From: Victivallales bacterium
GTDB taxonomy: Bacteria > Verrucomicrobiota > Lentisphaeria > Victivallales > UBA1829
Direction: 5' to 3'
Assembly (NCBI GenBank): GCA_016285345.1
Contig: JAEEQN010000014.1
Span: 1-63,872 of the forward strand
Length of the DNA stretch: 63,872 bases
Positions within the stretch are counted from its first letter, which is position 1; every line of letters starts with the position of its first letter. This document shows positions 36,930 to 46,463 of the stretch, one piece after another. The notes beneath the pieces are model-generated. The model was not told where the DNA came from, made no database searches, and was given only the letters and a program-made list of their open reading frames with translations. A program made the position numbers and the translations under genes.

Positions 36930-38021
36930 TCAGATCACGGTCTGATAACGGTAGGTCGGGTTCGGGCGACCGGGCATCAGGCATTTCAGATTGATAATGG
37001 ACGCGGAGACGCTGAAGGACGCAGCCGTTTCCGGGAGAATCTTTTCGACGGTCTTCTGGAGGTCGTCCGGGGACATCTGCACACGCGCGTTGAGCGTCAT
37101 GATGGCGGACGCGCCCTTCACGCCGGAATCGCCGCGCATGTTCACGGTGCCGCCGATGGAGCCGACGTTGCCGAGAATGACCTTGCCGTCGCTGGTGAGC
37201 GAGAGCTTGACGTGTCCGATCTCCGCCTTGTCGGCGAGGAACGCGTCTTTGAGCTTCGCGAGCAGGGATTCCGCAAACGCGTTCCAGTCGGTGTCGGCTG
37301 CGCCGGAAAGATCGATCGCGGCGTTCAGCCAGCCCAGGACGGCTTCGCCATGGGCGTAGCGGTCATAATCCACCTCGGTCAGATGTGCGCCGGGCTTTCC
37401 TCCCGCGAGGATCTCGTCGATCCAGGCGTCGACGCCGTCGCCTTTGAGCGCGGAGACGGCCGTGGCGGGCGCGGCGAAGTTCTGCTTGAGCAGGGCGAGT
37501 TCTTCCTGGATCTGCGCGTTGGACAGCGTATCTGCCTTGTTCAGCAGGATGCGGTCGGCTTCTTCGAGTTGACGTTTCACAATGTAGAGGGCGTCCGGGT
37601 GCGTGAGCGTCTGGACGAGCTCCAGTGCTTCTTTCAGGCGGACGGGATCAACCAGCACGGTCAGCGGAGCCAGGTCGAGGTCCGGGAATTTGTCTTTGAT
37701 CGGCTGAAGGATGGTGGCGGAGAGGTCGGTGCAGCTGCCGACGGGTTCCGCCACGATCAGGTTCGCGCCGGCGTCGATCAGCGACTGGACGGCGGCCATG
37801 AATCCGGGGAAGTTGCAGCAGAAGCAGCTGCCGGAGACTTCGCGGACATCCACGCCCGTGTGGGTCAGGATCGCGGTGTCGACGAGGTCGGCGGCCTGGT
37901 CGTTGGTGATCAGGCCGACTTTGAAGCCGCGCCCGGTGAAGCGTCCGGCGAGAGCGTTCAGCATAGTGGTTTTTCCGGCGGCCAGGAATCCGCCGACGAG
38001 GATCAGTTTTGTTTTGCTCAT
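36930..38021 (-). CDS. COG0523/CobW-type GTPase
   Basis: A protein of 363 residues of the G3E P-loop group. Walker A GGFLAAGKTT lies at 10-19, the metal-binding CxCC motif C66-F-C68-C69 follows (canonical GCxCC), and LLNKAD is the guanine-specificity motif. A C-terminal domain of about 120 residues does not resemble the usual CobW_C. Family members insert or deliver metals or activate metalloenzymes. It starts 4 nt after the stop of the aquaglyceroporin gene, so the two are co-expressed. Which metal or corrinoid enzyme it serves is not visible here. Confidence 0.85.
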   Translation of the reverse strand: MSKTKLILVGGFLAAGKTTMLNALAGRFTGRGFKVGLITNDQAADLVDTAILTHTGVDVREVSGSCFCCNFPGFMAAVQSLIDAGANLIVAEPVGSCTDLSATILQPIKDKFPDLDLAPLTVLVDPVRLKEALELVQTLTHPDALYIVKRQLEEADRILLNKADTLSNAQIQEELALLKQNFAAPATAVSALKGDGVDAWIDEILAGGKPGAHLTEVDYDRYAHGEAVLGWLNAAIDLSGAADTDWNAFAESLLAKLKDAFLADKAEIGHVKLSLTSDGKVILGNVGSIGGTVNMRGDSGVKGASAIMTLNARVQMSPDDLQKTVEKILPETAASFSVSASIINLKCLMPGRPNPTYRYQTVI

Positions 38022-38025
38022 GGTA

Positions 38026-38835
38026 TCAGTCTTTCTTTTTTCCGCAGCAGCAGTCGCTGCTTTGTCTGTTCATCAGGGGTTCGTAGAGTTTCGTGAAGAG
38101 GATCGAGGCGATGATGCCGCCGATGATAGGCGCCAGGATGTACACCCAGAAGGCACCGCCGCAGGAATCGGGCTGCGCGGCCTTGCCCCAGCCCATGATC
38201 ATGGCGACCACGCGGGGACCGAAGTCGCGCGCGGGGTTCAGTCCGGCCTGCGTCAGAGGCGCGACCAGGCAGATCACGGAGGACACGGTAAGGCCGATCC
38301 AGAGCGGCGCGGAGTCGCTGGAGGGACGTCCGACGTTGCAGCCTTCCGTGAGGGCGAAGATCAGGAAGACCAGCAGGAACGTGCCAAAGCCTTCCGCGAA
38401 GCACGCCAGCCAGAACGGAACGGTCGCCGTCGGGTAATATTCGCCGAACATTCGCCCGGTTTTCACCGATGCTTCCGTGCCGCGTACGATGGCGTGCGTG
38501 GTCTCGAAGTCCTGAATGGACGTGAAGAACAGCAGATAGATGATCCAGCCTGCGGCGAACGCACCGAGGAACTGCGCGACCAGGTAGGTCGGGACCTTTT
38601 TCCAGGCCATGCGGCCGCTGCATGCCATCGCCATCGTGACGGCGGGGTTGAGGTGGGCGCAGCACAGATGCCGCGTCAGGTAAATGGACAGGGTCACGCC
38701 GATGCCCCAGAACAGGGCGATCAGCGCCAGGCTCATGTGTGCGCCGAACAGTGTATCGACCGCGACGGTGCCGCAGCCGAAGAGGACCAGGAGAAAGGTC
38801 CCCGAAAATTCACCGACAAAATCTCGTAATTTCAT
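38026..38835 (-). CDS. Aquaglyceroporin (MIP family) with Cys-rich tail
   Basis: A protein of 269 residues with six transmembrane helices. The two half-helix motifs are HLNPAVT and GLNPARDFGPR. The Asp after the second NPAR is the hallmark of glycerol-conducting members (GlpF) as opposed to water-only aquaporins. The C-terminal tail ends SSDCCCGKKKD; three adjacent cysteines are not usual in GlpF. Glycerol, other small polyols or metalloids such as arsenite are possible substrates. It is the first gene of a two-gene operon with a CobW-type GTPase. Confidence 0.88.
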   Translation of the reverse strand: MKLRDFVGEFSGTFLLVLFGCGTVAVDTLFGAHMSLALIALFWGIGVTLSIYLTRHLCCAHLNPAVTMAMACSGRMAWKKVPTYLVAQFLGAFAAGWIIYLLFFTSIQDFETTHAIVRGTEASVKTGRMFGEYYPTATVPFWLACFAEGFGTFLLVFLIFALTEGCNVGRPSSDSAPLWIGLTVSSVICLVAPLTQAGLNPARDFGPRVVAMIMGWGKAAQPDSCGGAFWVYILAPIIGGIIASILFTKLYEPLMNRQSSDCCCGKKKD

Positions 38836-38952
38836 AGGTTTTCAAACGTAATGGAATGTTGGTGGGATGCCGCGGGAAAACGCGGCAACGAGTGGAAACA
38901 GACATGCATGATACGCCCGTTTCCGAAGATGTGTGTGTGGGAAAATAGAGTT

Positions 38953-38973
38953 TCCGTGCCGGGTCAGCACGGA
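38953..38973 (-). terminator. Possible terminator of the redox-terpenoid operon
   Basis: Hairpin TCCGTGC / GCACGGA with the permease stop codon in its loop, followed on the minus strand by AACTCTATTTT. The T-run is weak. Confidence 0.4.
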
Positions 38974-41810
38974 GGATCGCGCGCTTTTTTGTGCGGGATG
39001 CGATGGGACATGCTCCGCTGTTCATACCGGAAACACGTGTTTCCGTAACAGAGCGACTTCAGATAAAAACGTTTCAGGTAAACGCCGTTGCATGGCAGGA
39101 AATACAGTTCGATCATCCCCGCGATCATCAGGATTCCGGCGGCGGTCAGGAACACGAATCCGCCCAGCAGCACGGCGAGATTCAGCGACGCGAACGCCGC
39201 CAGCAGCAGGAGCAGAAGCAAGGAGACACCCGCGCTGCCGAGGAAAAGACACAGGTTTTCGGTCAGATACAGCATCACGAGCATCCGGCGGGACCAGCCG
39301 GTTTCCGCAAGCAGGACGGTCTCCGCCTCGCGGGCACGGAGATTCCGCATCATGAGCAGGATCAGCGCGCCGAATCCGAGCAGCGCGCCGAGCAGACCGA
39401 GTTGCAGGAAAATCGCCAGATAACGGTTCTGGAAGCGTTCTGCGCGGTTCATGAATTCATCGGTTGAGCAGAGATTGAGGCCGAATGGCTCCAGATATTC
39501 GCGCCAAGCGGCGACATCTGCGTCGCTCCGAATAAGGAAGAACTGCGCGCCCTCCGTTTCCGGGAAAAGCTTTTCAAAAGTATCGAGTCCGGTCAGGATG
39601 CCGCCCTGGAAGACCGAGGCTTTCAGCACGCGGTCCAGCGTGAGCGAGCCGTTCGGGTAATCAATAGAATCATGCTGTTTTTTCTGAAGGATCCACAGGA
39701 GCGAGCCTTCGTCGACCGCCGCCGAACCGTCCTTCAGGAATCCGGGATCGCCGGTCAGCGCTTCGAGATCGGCACCGTACACAGTCGGGTTCGTCGCAAG
39801 CAGCAGATTGGAACAGTCCGCGCGGTCGGCGGCATGGACACGCACCGGGAGTCCGCCAGCCGGGAACGGTGCGTTGTATTCGGGGACGACCGGCAGAAGC
39901 GTCATCGCGACGAACTGATATCCGAACGCGTCCTCGCCGCGCGACTTGATCCCGAACGCACCGACGCCGAGCGTGCCGAGATAGCCCAGAACCAGCAGGA
40001 CAGCGCACAGCGAATACTGGCGGCAGAGGCGCACGAACGACAGCATCCCGATCCGCCAGACCGGACGTACGGAGGAGGAATGAGACAAGGCGAGTTTCGT
40101 CTGATTCGAACTTGTCCGGCGGACGGAAAGCATCACGACTGCCCACGCACATACCGCCGAAATGATAAACGCGGTAAGATAGGAGACTGGACGCCCGTGG
40201 AACCGAATGTGTTCCATCAGGACGATGCCGTTCCAGGAGTGTTCCAGAAGGAAGATCTGAATCCTGCAGAGTAATGTTCCGGCTGCGAGTCCGGCGAGTA
40301 TTCCGGGGACCAGGACGGCGGCGAACTCCGCAAGCAGGAAACGCCGTACGCGCTTCAGCGGCATGTAGTCGCAGAGCAGCGCGAGTTCGGCGGCGCGGTC
40401 CTGAATGTGCAGTTTCAGGAGCATTGCCAGTACAAGCAATCCGGAGACAATGAGGAAGAAGCTCAGACCGAGGAACAGCGGTGCGAACGGCACGCCCCGA
40501 TTCACTTTGTCCGCAGTCGTATTCATGAGGTCATCCACGCGGCTGTATTCCGGCATGGTCCGAAGCGTTTTCAGCGTCTCCTGCCGGACGCGTTCCGCAG
40601 TCCAGTCCGCCGGGAAGAGCGCGGCAGTGCAGAGTCCGGGCGCGAACATCTCCTGCGCCTCCTCGAAGTTCAGGTATACTTTCGGCTTGCTCCGGTACTC
40701 GTTCCAGTACGCCTCGTCCTCGTCCTTGATCCGATCGAAGTCGATCGGGATCGCAGCCTCCCAGCCGGAACAATCCGCGGAATCAGTCAGACCGGGTATC
40801 TCCGGCGAAAGTACATCCGTGATCCTGGAATCGTCGATGGTTCCGGCGTGTTCGATTTTCGCCGTCTTCCGCTGGATCGTACGGAAAGAACCGGATGTAT
40901 AATAGGAAAGCTCAACGGGGCCGCTGAATCGTTCCTTCATGCCGGATGACACCAGCACATGGCCGCGTTCGACCGGGACAGGATCGCCGCGGATCGCTCC
41001 CGCGAAGCAGTACGACAGGCTCGTTTTGCCGTCGGACAGCGTTTCCACGAACAGCGTCAGGATCGGCGTGGCCTCTTTCGGCAGAGCGTCCGAAACGGCT
41101 TTCGGCAGGAAATAGGATTTGCATTTCAGGACAGGATGTCCGTCCCATTCGTCCAGCGTCAACCCGGAAAGTTCCCACAGGAGATCGGCGGACAGGACCT
41201 CCGGTTCCCGCATCCAGACCTCGTTCACGGCGTTTTCCGGCAGGTCGAGCGCCTGCGTGAGCGCCTCCCTGCTCACGAAAAGATTGTCCGGCGGCAGTTG
41301 CGGATCGTCGAAATTGAGTTCGCTTTCAGGTCCGGTCCACTCTCCGCGCCACACAAACGGCGTCTGTTTGAGTCCGGGCGGCTTCCCCATGGCGCTTTCC
41401 GCCGGGATCGTGCTCAATTCCGGGATGCGGACAGAAAGCATTTCGCCGTCTTTCAGGTTCAGTTTTTTCGCCAGCGCGGAACTGCCCCGTGCATCACGTC
41501 CAGAAATGTCGCTGTCCGGCAGCGCATACACGTCGACCGGGATGCCGTCCTTCGTGAATCCCTTCACATGGAGTACGCCACGTCCATTCTTTTGGACCGG
41601 ACTGGTCACGGGGATCGCGAATCTCTGACGGTATCGCGCGACAGCCGCGTTGCCCGTCACGTTGTCCATCAGGGTTCCGCGAACGCTGTCGCCGATCAGG
41701 AACGCACCCGTCAGGACCGCGCAGATCAGGCATGCCGCCGCAGTCAGCGACGCAAGCCCTTTCCAGTGATACCGGAGATCGCGCAGGAACAGACGGGAAA
41801 GAGAGGTCAT
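38964..41810 (-). CDS. FtsX/MacB-type ABC transporter permease
   Basis: A protein of 948 residues. It has one N-terminal membrane helix (about 17-40), a large extracytoplasmic domain to about 440 and four helices between about 440 and 625. A second outside domain reaches about 795, and three or four C-terminal helices end near 915. This is the duplicated FtsX topology of lipoprotein- or lipid-handling mechanotransmission ABC systems. It overlaps the upstream ATPase gene by 4 nt. It is the last gene of the long minus-strand operon, so it probably handles an envelope component of the same system. The substrate is unknown. Confidence 0.85.
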   Translation of the reverse strand: MTSLSRLFLRDLRYHWKGLASLTAAACLICAVLTGAFLIGDSVRGTLMDNVTGNAAVARYRQRFAIPVTSPVQKNGRGVLHVKGFTKDGIPVDVYALPDSDISGRDARGSSALAKKLNLKDGEMLSVRIPELSTIPAESAMGKPPGLKQTPFVWRGEWTGPESELNFDDPQLPPDNLFVSREALTQALDLPENAVNEVWMREPEVLSADLLWELSGLTLDEWDGHPVLKCKSYFLPKAVSDALPKEATPILTLFVETLSDGKTSLSYCFAGAIRGDPVPVERGHVLVSSGMKERFSGPVELSYYTSGSFRTIQRKTAKIEHAGTIDDSRITDVLSPEIPGLTDSADCSGWEAAIPIDFDRIKDEDEAYWNEYRSKPKVYLNFEEAQEMFAPGLCTAALFPADWTAERVRQETLKTLRTMPEYSRVDDLMNTTADKVNRGVPFAPLFLGLSFFLIVSGLLVLAMLLKLHIQDRAAELALLCDYMPLKRVRRFLLAEFAAVLVPGILAGLAAGTLLCRIQIFLLEHSWNGIVLMEHIRFHGRPVSYLTAFIISAVCAWAVVMLSVRRTSSNQTKLALSHSSSVRPVWRIGMLSFVRLCRQYSLCAVLLVLGYLGTLGVGAFGIKSRGEDAFGYQFVAMTLLPVVPEYNAPFPAGGLPVRVHAADRADCSNLLLATNPTVYGADLEALTGDPGFLKDGSAAVDEGSLLWILQKKQHDSIDYPNGSLTLDRVLKASVFQGGILTGLDTFEKLFPETEGAQFFLIRSDADVAAWREYLEPFGLNLCSTDEFMNRAERFQNRYLAIFLQLGLLGALLGFGALILLMMRNLRAREAETVLLAETGWSRRMLVMLYLTENLCLFLGSAGVSLLLLLLLAAFASLNLAVLLGGFVFLTAAGILMIAGMIELYFLPCNGVYLKRFYLKSLCYGNTCFRYEQRSMSHRIPHKKARDPPC

Positions 41811-42445
41811 AAGCTCACCGAACGGGGGAAGAAGTCGAGTACGCGCGGATTGTGCGTGACCATCAGGATCGCGGTTCCGTGCTTGCGGTTCACGTCGCGC
41901 AGGAGTTCCAGCAGGGAATCGCTTCGGGCGGAGTCGAGCGCGGACGTCGGTTCGTCGAGCAGCAGAAACTCCGGTTCGAGGATCAGTGCGCGCGCCAGAA
42001 CGACCCGTTGCAGTTCGCCGCCGGAAAGTTCCGCCGGGAAATGGTCCAGGCGTTTTGCAAGGCCGAATTCCGTCAGAAGCTCTTTTGCACGGACGGAAAA
42101 GTCCTTACCTTCACTTGCCGCCGGGATCTGAACATTTTCCAGCGCGGTCAGCTGCGGCAGCATCCGCGCATACTGGTCCGCGAATCCGATATGGTGCAAC
42201 CGGAACGTACGGCGTTCCTCGGGAGACATCCCGAAAAGGTCCTGACCGTCGAACATGATCTTTCCGCTGTCAGGCGGTTCCAATCCGGCGATCATCCGCA
42301 GGAGCGTGGTCTTGCCGCTGCCGGACGGACCCAGCACGGTCAGCGCCTCGCCCGCATTCAGCTCGAGGCTGAAATCGCGAAACAGCTCGATGCTTTCATC
42401 CGCTTTCGTGAAGGTCTTTGTCAGACCGGAAATGCTCAGGTTCAT
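41807..42445 (-). CDS. ABC transporter ATP-binding protein (LolD/MacB type)
   Basis: A protein of 212 residues, a single nucleotide-binding domain: Walker A GPSGSGKTT, signature LSGGELQRV, Walker B LLLDEP with ENVQ-type Q-loop region and switch His in MVTHNPR. The length fits LolD-like ATPases that pair with FtsX permeases. It overlaps its neighbours on both sides by 4 nt. Confidence 0.93.
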   Translation of the reverse strand: MNLSISGLTKTFTKADESIELFRDFSLELNAGEALTVLGPSGSGKTTLLRMIAGLEPPDSGKIMFDGQDLFGMSPEERRTFRLHHIGFADQYARMLPQLTALENVQIPAASEGKDFSVRAKELLTEFGLAKRLDHFPAELSGGELQRVVLARALILEPEFLLLDEPTSALDSARSDSLLELLRDVNRKHGTAILMVTHNPRVLDFFPRSVSL

Positions 42446-43527
42446 GGCTCATCCTTTCGTTCCGCATAAAAGATATTGCCGTATTCATCGGCGGCAGCGA
42501 GGAATCCGTGTGCCGCGATCACGCCCGTCCTGAAGTCGGAGGGGAACTCCGCGATGACTTGTTCCTTCCAGCTCCCCGCCTCGAAAAAACTCAGATTCCC
42601 ATGCCGGGAGAGCGCGTAGACGCCATTTCTCGTGCCGGAAGAAACCGGATTCCACGTTTTTGCCGACTGTAGATCGGCGACGAACGAACCGTCTGTGCGC
42701 TTGTGAATATGTATTTTGCCGTTGGCATCTGTCAAATAAATATACTCGTCCGTCACGAACGGTGAACTGAAGAACTGGAAGCCCGTCTCGACGCTGTAAA
42801 TAACTTTGAATTCATCCGGGGCCACGGCCGCCAGTTCGCCGCCGTGGGTCAGGAGATACAGGACGCCGCCATACAGCACCGGGGACTCCGGGATGTAGGA
42901 ATCGAAGTCCAGCTCCTGCACGACTTCGCCCGTTTTGATGTCTGTCTTGCGGAGCTTGCCGTCGCAGCTGCCGAAAATGACGAAGCCGTCATAAAACAGC
43001 GGCGTGCCGTTGATCTGTCCCCGGCATTCGACCTCGTGAATCACTTTGCCGGAATCGTCCCCGCTGACGCCAAGCGCGTACAGGGAATTGTCGTGCGAAC
43101 CGAACCACACGAGATCGCCCGCGGGGATCGCGGCTCCGGTGATCTGATTACCCGCGCGGAACGTCCACAGCACGCCTTTGTCCGGTGTGAACGTCGCGAA
43201 CGTGCCGCCCTCGTCGCCGACGTAGTACACGCCGTCCGATTCCGTCACGGGCGCGGAGATCGACGTCGGGGTGACGTGTACGGTCTGCGGCTCCTGTCCC
43301 GGACGCAGGAACACGACTTCGCCACGACTGTTTCCCGCCGCCAGCGAACCGTCGGACAGCACAGTGAGCTTTCCGAGCGGCACAGTCCCGGTCAGAAGCG
43401 TCCCCGTAACCGCCTGTTTTCCCTCGGTTCCGGCATCGTCGGACGACATCCTGAAATACAGCACGAAACACCCCGCGCCGAGCAGGAAGAACAACAGAAG
43501 GACGATCCACCGGAAAGCTTTGTTCAT
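42442..43527 (-). CDS. Membrane-anchored PQQ-type beta-propeller protein
   Basis: A protein of 361 residues with an N-terminal anchor helix (about 7-27) and repeated propeller blades (SPVLYGGVLYLLTHGGELAAV, SPFVTDEYIYLTDANGKIHI, GTPLFYDGFVIFGSCDGKL). The blades have the VxVxDGxVYxGSxDGxLYAL character of BamB/PQQ-like folds. The Trp-docking pattern is weak and no PQQ or metal ligand set is evident, so a scaffold or sensor role is more likely than a dehydrogenase. It is coupled to the NADH fusion gene by a 4-nt overlap. Confidence 0.82.
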   Translation of the reverse strand: MNKAFRWIVLLLFFLLGAGCFVLYFRMSSDDAGTEGKQAVTGTLLTGTVPLGKLTVLSDGSLAAGNSRGEVVFLRPGQEPQTVHVTPTSISAPVTESDGVYYVGDEGGTFATFTPDKGVLWTFRAGNQITGAAIPAGDLVWFGSHDNSLYALGVSGDDSGKVIHEVECRGQINGTPLFYDGFVIFGSCDGKLRKTDIKTGEVVQELDFDSYIPESPVLYGGVLYLLTHGGELAAVAPDEFKVIYSVETGFQFFSSPFVTDEYIYLTDANGKIHIHKRTDGSFVADLQSAKTWNPVSSGTRNGVYALSRHGNLSFFEAGSWKEQVIAEFPSDFRTGVIAAHGFLAAADEYGNIFYAERKDEP

Positions 43528-46463
43528 GGCCGGGCATCTCCGTGCTTAATCGTAAGTGCCCCGGTCGGGCAGACCGAACAGACTTTTTCTGCTGTCGTGG
43601 CGTCCAGCGACTCCCATCCGTCGGGACCGGGCGAAATGACCGCGTGATCTGCGCGGTTGTGAACGGCGAGTTTTTCGCCTGACACCCCGACACACCGCTG
43701 ACAGAGGATGCACTTGCCGCCGTCGAACACCAGATGCGGCGTTTCGACCGGCTCAGGATAGGTCAGCTCGTTTTTCGTCTTGCGCGCGCCGTATTCGCGG
43801 ACATAATCAAAGAACCTGCATTTGCCCTTCGCGGCACAGGACCCGCAGCGGAAATCGTGACGGACCAGCATAAGCGACAGCGCTTCCTTGCGGAACGCCC
43901 GGACCCGGTCCGAATTCGTTTCGTAGATGTGGCCCCGCTGAAGCAGTTGTTCGCAGCCGGGGATGAAGCGTCCGAGGACCGCGTCCCAGACCGCGCAGAC
44001 CATGCAGTGCGCGCCGGTCCCGCCGCACTCCATATAGCAGAGCGTGGGGAGCTGTTTCACATAGTCCAGCATGGTTTTCCCCGGCACGAACGGGTGTTCC
44101 ACGCCGTCGATCACGATCACGTCGCCGTCGACGGGCGCGGCGTGCGGCTCCTCGCGGAACGGCACTTCCTGTTCCGGGCGCTCTTTGCACGGGTTCACGA
44201 TGGCGTGTTCCGGGCAGACCGAACGGCAGACGCCGCATCGGACACACGTTTCGGAGAGGATGCGGGCGGAATCCAGCGGTTCGCATTCGATCGCGCCCGC
44301 GGCGCACGCCTGAATGCATTTCGTACAGCCGATGCAGTCGTCGGTGACTTGGAAATCGGTCAGTTCCATGCACTTTCCGGCGGGACATTCATTGTCCAGA
44401 TGCGCTTCGAATTCGCCGTGGAACTCGTGGAGCGCGCTCAACACCATATTCGGCGCAGTGCGGCCGAGGGCGCAGAGCGAACCCTGCTGGATCATGCGCG
44501 CGAGGTTTTCGATGCGGTCCAGCAGTCCGGGCGGCTTCGGGCCTTTGCGCGTGAGGGATTCGACGAGCGTGCAGAGATGCGGGACTCCCTCGCGGCACAT
44601 CACGCACTTCCCGCAGGATTCGCTGCGCAGGAACCGCAGGAAATACAGCGCGATATCCACCATGCAGTCGGATTCGTCGATCACGATGAGGCCGCCCGAG
44701 CCCATCATGGCGCCGTTTTTCTGAAGCGTCTGGTAGTCGACGCGTATGTCGAAATGGCCCCGGGGGATGCACCCGCCGGAGGGACCGCCGATCATGACGG
44801 CCTTCACGGTGTGATTTTTCTCCGCGCCTCCGCCGTACTGCTCGACGATCTCGTCGATGGTGATGCCGATCGGCACCTCGATCAGGCCGCCGTGCCGGAC
44901 CTTTCCGGCAAGCGCGAACGCCTTGGTACCGTGGGATTCGTCCGTGCCGACGGCGTTGAAGACCTCGCCGCCGTCCGCCAGGATGATCGGCACGCACGCG
45001 AACGTTTCCACGTTGTTCATCAGCGTCGGAAGTCCGCGCAGGCCGCTGTTCACGGGGAACGGCGGGCGTTTCCGGGGGATGCCGCGCCTGCCTTCGATGG
45101 ATTCCAGCAGGGCCGTTTCCTCGCCGCAGACGAACGCGCCCGCGCCTCGGAACAGGACAAGATCGAATCCCGGCGGAAGCGAACCGAAGATGCCGGATCC
45201 GCGGAGCTTTGCGATCACGCGTTCCAGCACGGACACCGCCTGGGAATACTCCTCGCGGATGTAAATAATAGCCAAAGAAGCGCCGACTGTGCGGGCGGCA
45301 ATCAGGATGCCTTCCAGCACACGGTACGGATACGACTCCATCAGCATCCGGTCCATGAACGCGCCGGGGTCGCCCTCGTCGGCGTTGCAGATCACGACCT
45401 TCTTCTCGCCCGGAGCCTCCAGCGCCATGCGCCATTTCTCCCCGGTCGGGAACCCGCCGCCTCCGCGTCCGCGCAACTTGGAGCGTTTCAGTTCGTCCAC
45501 AATCTGCGCGGGCGTCATGGTGAGGGCGCGGTCGAACGCGGCGAATCCGCCGTGCGCCCGGTAGTCGTCGAGCGATTCGGGGTCGTCCATGCCGCTGTTT
45601 TTCGTGACGAGCCGCAGTTTATCGAGTTCGGGCGGCAGTTCGGCGAGCTTCATGCAGCCCTGCGGACGGCGGCTGTAGAAAGCGTCCAGGAACGCCCGGC
45701 TCTTCCAGCCGAGTTCCTTCGTGGAAAAATGCTGTGCCACGATGCCGCGCACATCGTATTCCTGCACGTTGTCGTAATGATACACCGCGTTTTCGAGCAT
45801 GACCGTCACGAGCGGCGCTCGGTAGGACATGCCGTGACAACCGACTTCCTTGACCTTGTAATCGAACTTGCCAGCGCGGCGTTCCTCTTCAAAAGCGTCG
45901 AAGATGCGTCCGCTCCCGGCCGCACGGCAGGAGGAACACCGGCAGATGCGGATCTCCGGCTGCTGTTTTCCCTTCGCGTCCGCCTGAGCGGAATCCTGCG
46001 CGGCGGCTTCCTCGTCGCGGACCATCAGCAGGAAATCCCGGACGACGCGGCCGACGGTTGACGGCGTGACGTGTCCGAAGATGTGCTTGTCGATCTGCAC
46101 CGCCACCGCGAGCATGCAGCAGCCGAGGCAGGCGACCTTGCTGACCGTGAACAGGCCGTCCGGCGAGGTGTCGCCGTCCTCCGGGATGTTCAGATGTTTG
46201 CGGAACGCCTCGTAGACGTGCTCCGCGCCCTTCACATAGCAGGCCGCGCCGACGCAGACTTTGATCTGATGTTTGCCGCACGGCGTGAAGCGAAACGCCT
46301 GGTAGAAACTCGCCACGCTGTACACGCGGTTCAGCGGTACATGCAGGCGCGCGGCGAGTTCGGCGAGCGCTTCCGGCAGCAGGCAGCGGTCGCGCCGCTG
46401 AAGCGCGATGAGTTCCGGCAGAAGCGGATCAATGAGGTCGAGGTGCGGCGAAGCGGGCGTCAT
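43524..46463 (-). CDS. NuoE-NuoF-NuoG-like NADH:iron-sulfur fusion protein
   Basis: A protein of 979 residues. Residues 1-150 are a NuoE-type thioredoxin fold with the [2Fe-2S] ligands C70, C75, C112 and C116. A second thioredoxin-like segment (about 170-245) keeps CRCSSC but has GCHGMSY where GCxGxC is expected. The NuoF domain follows: GRGGGGFPTGEKW for NADH, CNADEGDPGAF for FMN, then ESCGKCVMC for [4Fe-4S]. Two ferredoxin clusters come next (CIGCTKCIQAC, CVRCGVCRSVC). The C-terminal part is a NuoG/HydA-like electron wire (CYMECGGTGAHCMVC, CGSCAAKGKC, CILCQRC, CSVCPTG). No hydrogenase H-cluster or molybdopterin domain is present. It probably passes NADH electrons to an unknown partner in the same operon. 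Confidence 0.9.
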   Translation of the reverse strand: MTPASPHLDLIDPLLPELIALQRRDRCLLPEALAELAARLHVPLNRVYSVASFYQAFRFTPCGKHQIKVCVGAACYVKGAEHVYEAFRKHLNIPEDGDTSPDGLFTVSKVACLGCCMLAVAVQIDKHIFGHVTPSTVGRVVRDFLLMVRDEEAAAQDSAQADAKGKQQPEIRICRCSSCRAAGSGRIFDAFEEERRAGKFDYKVKEVGCHGMSYRAPLVTVMLENAVYHYDNVQEYDVRGIVAQHFSTKELGWKSRAFLDAFYSRRPQGCMKLAELPPELDKLRLVTKNSGMDDPESLDDYRAHGGFAAFDRALTMTPAQIVDELKRSKLRGRGGGGFPTGEKWRMALEAPGEKKVVICNADEGDPGAFMDRMLMESYPYRVLEGILIAARTVGASLAIIYIREEYSQAVSVLERVIAKLRGSGIFGSLPPGFDLVLFRGAGAFVCGEETALLESIEGRRGIPRKRPPFPVNSGLRGLPTLMNNVETFACVPIILADGGEVFNAVGTDESHGTKAFALAGKVRHGGLIEVPIGITIDEIVEQYGGGAEKNHTVKAVMIGGPSGGCIPRGHFDIRVDYQTLQKNGAMMGSGGLIVIDESDCMVDIALYFLRFLRSESCGKCVMCREGVPHLCTLVESLTRKGPKPPGLLDRIENLARMIQQGSLCALGRTAPNMVLSALHEFHGEFEAHLDNECPAGKCMELTDFQVTDDCIGCTKCIQACAAGAIECEPLDSARILSETCVRCGVCRSVCPEHAIVNPCKERPEQEVPFREEPHAAPVDGDVIVIDGVEHPFVPGKTMLDYVKQLPTLCYMECGGTGAHCMVCAVWDAVLGRFIPGCEQLLQRGHIYETNSDRVRAFRKEALSLMLVRHDFRCGSCAAKGKCRFFDYVREYGARKTKNELTYPEPVETPHLVFDGGKCILCQRCVGVSGEKLAVHNRADHAVISPGPDGWESLDATTAEKVCSVCPTGALTIKHGDARP

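Noticed and set aside
43734-46061. A 775-codon open frame on the plus strand
   Set aside because: Antisense to the NuoE/F/G fusion gene, whose cysteine motifs fix the real frame.
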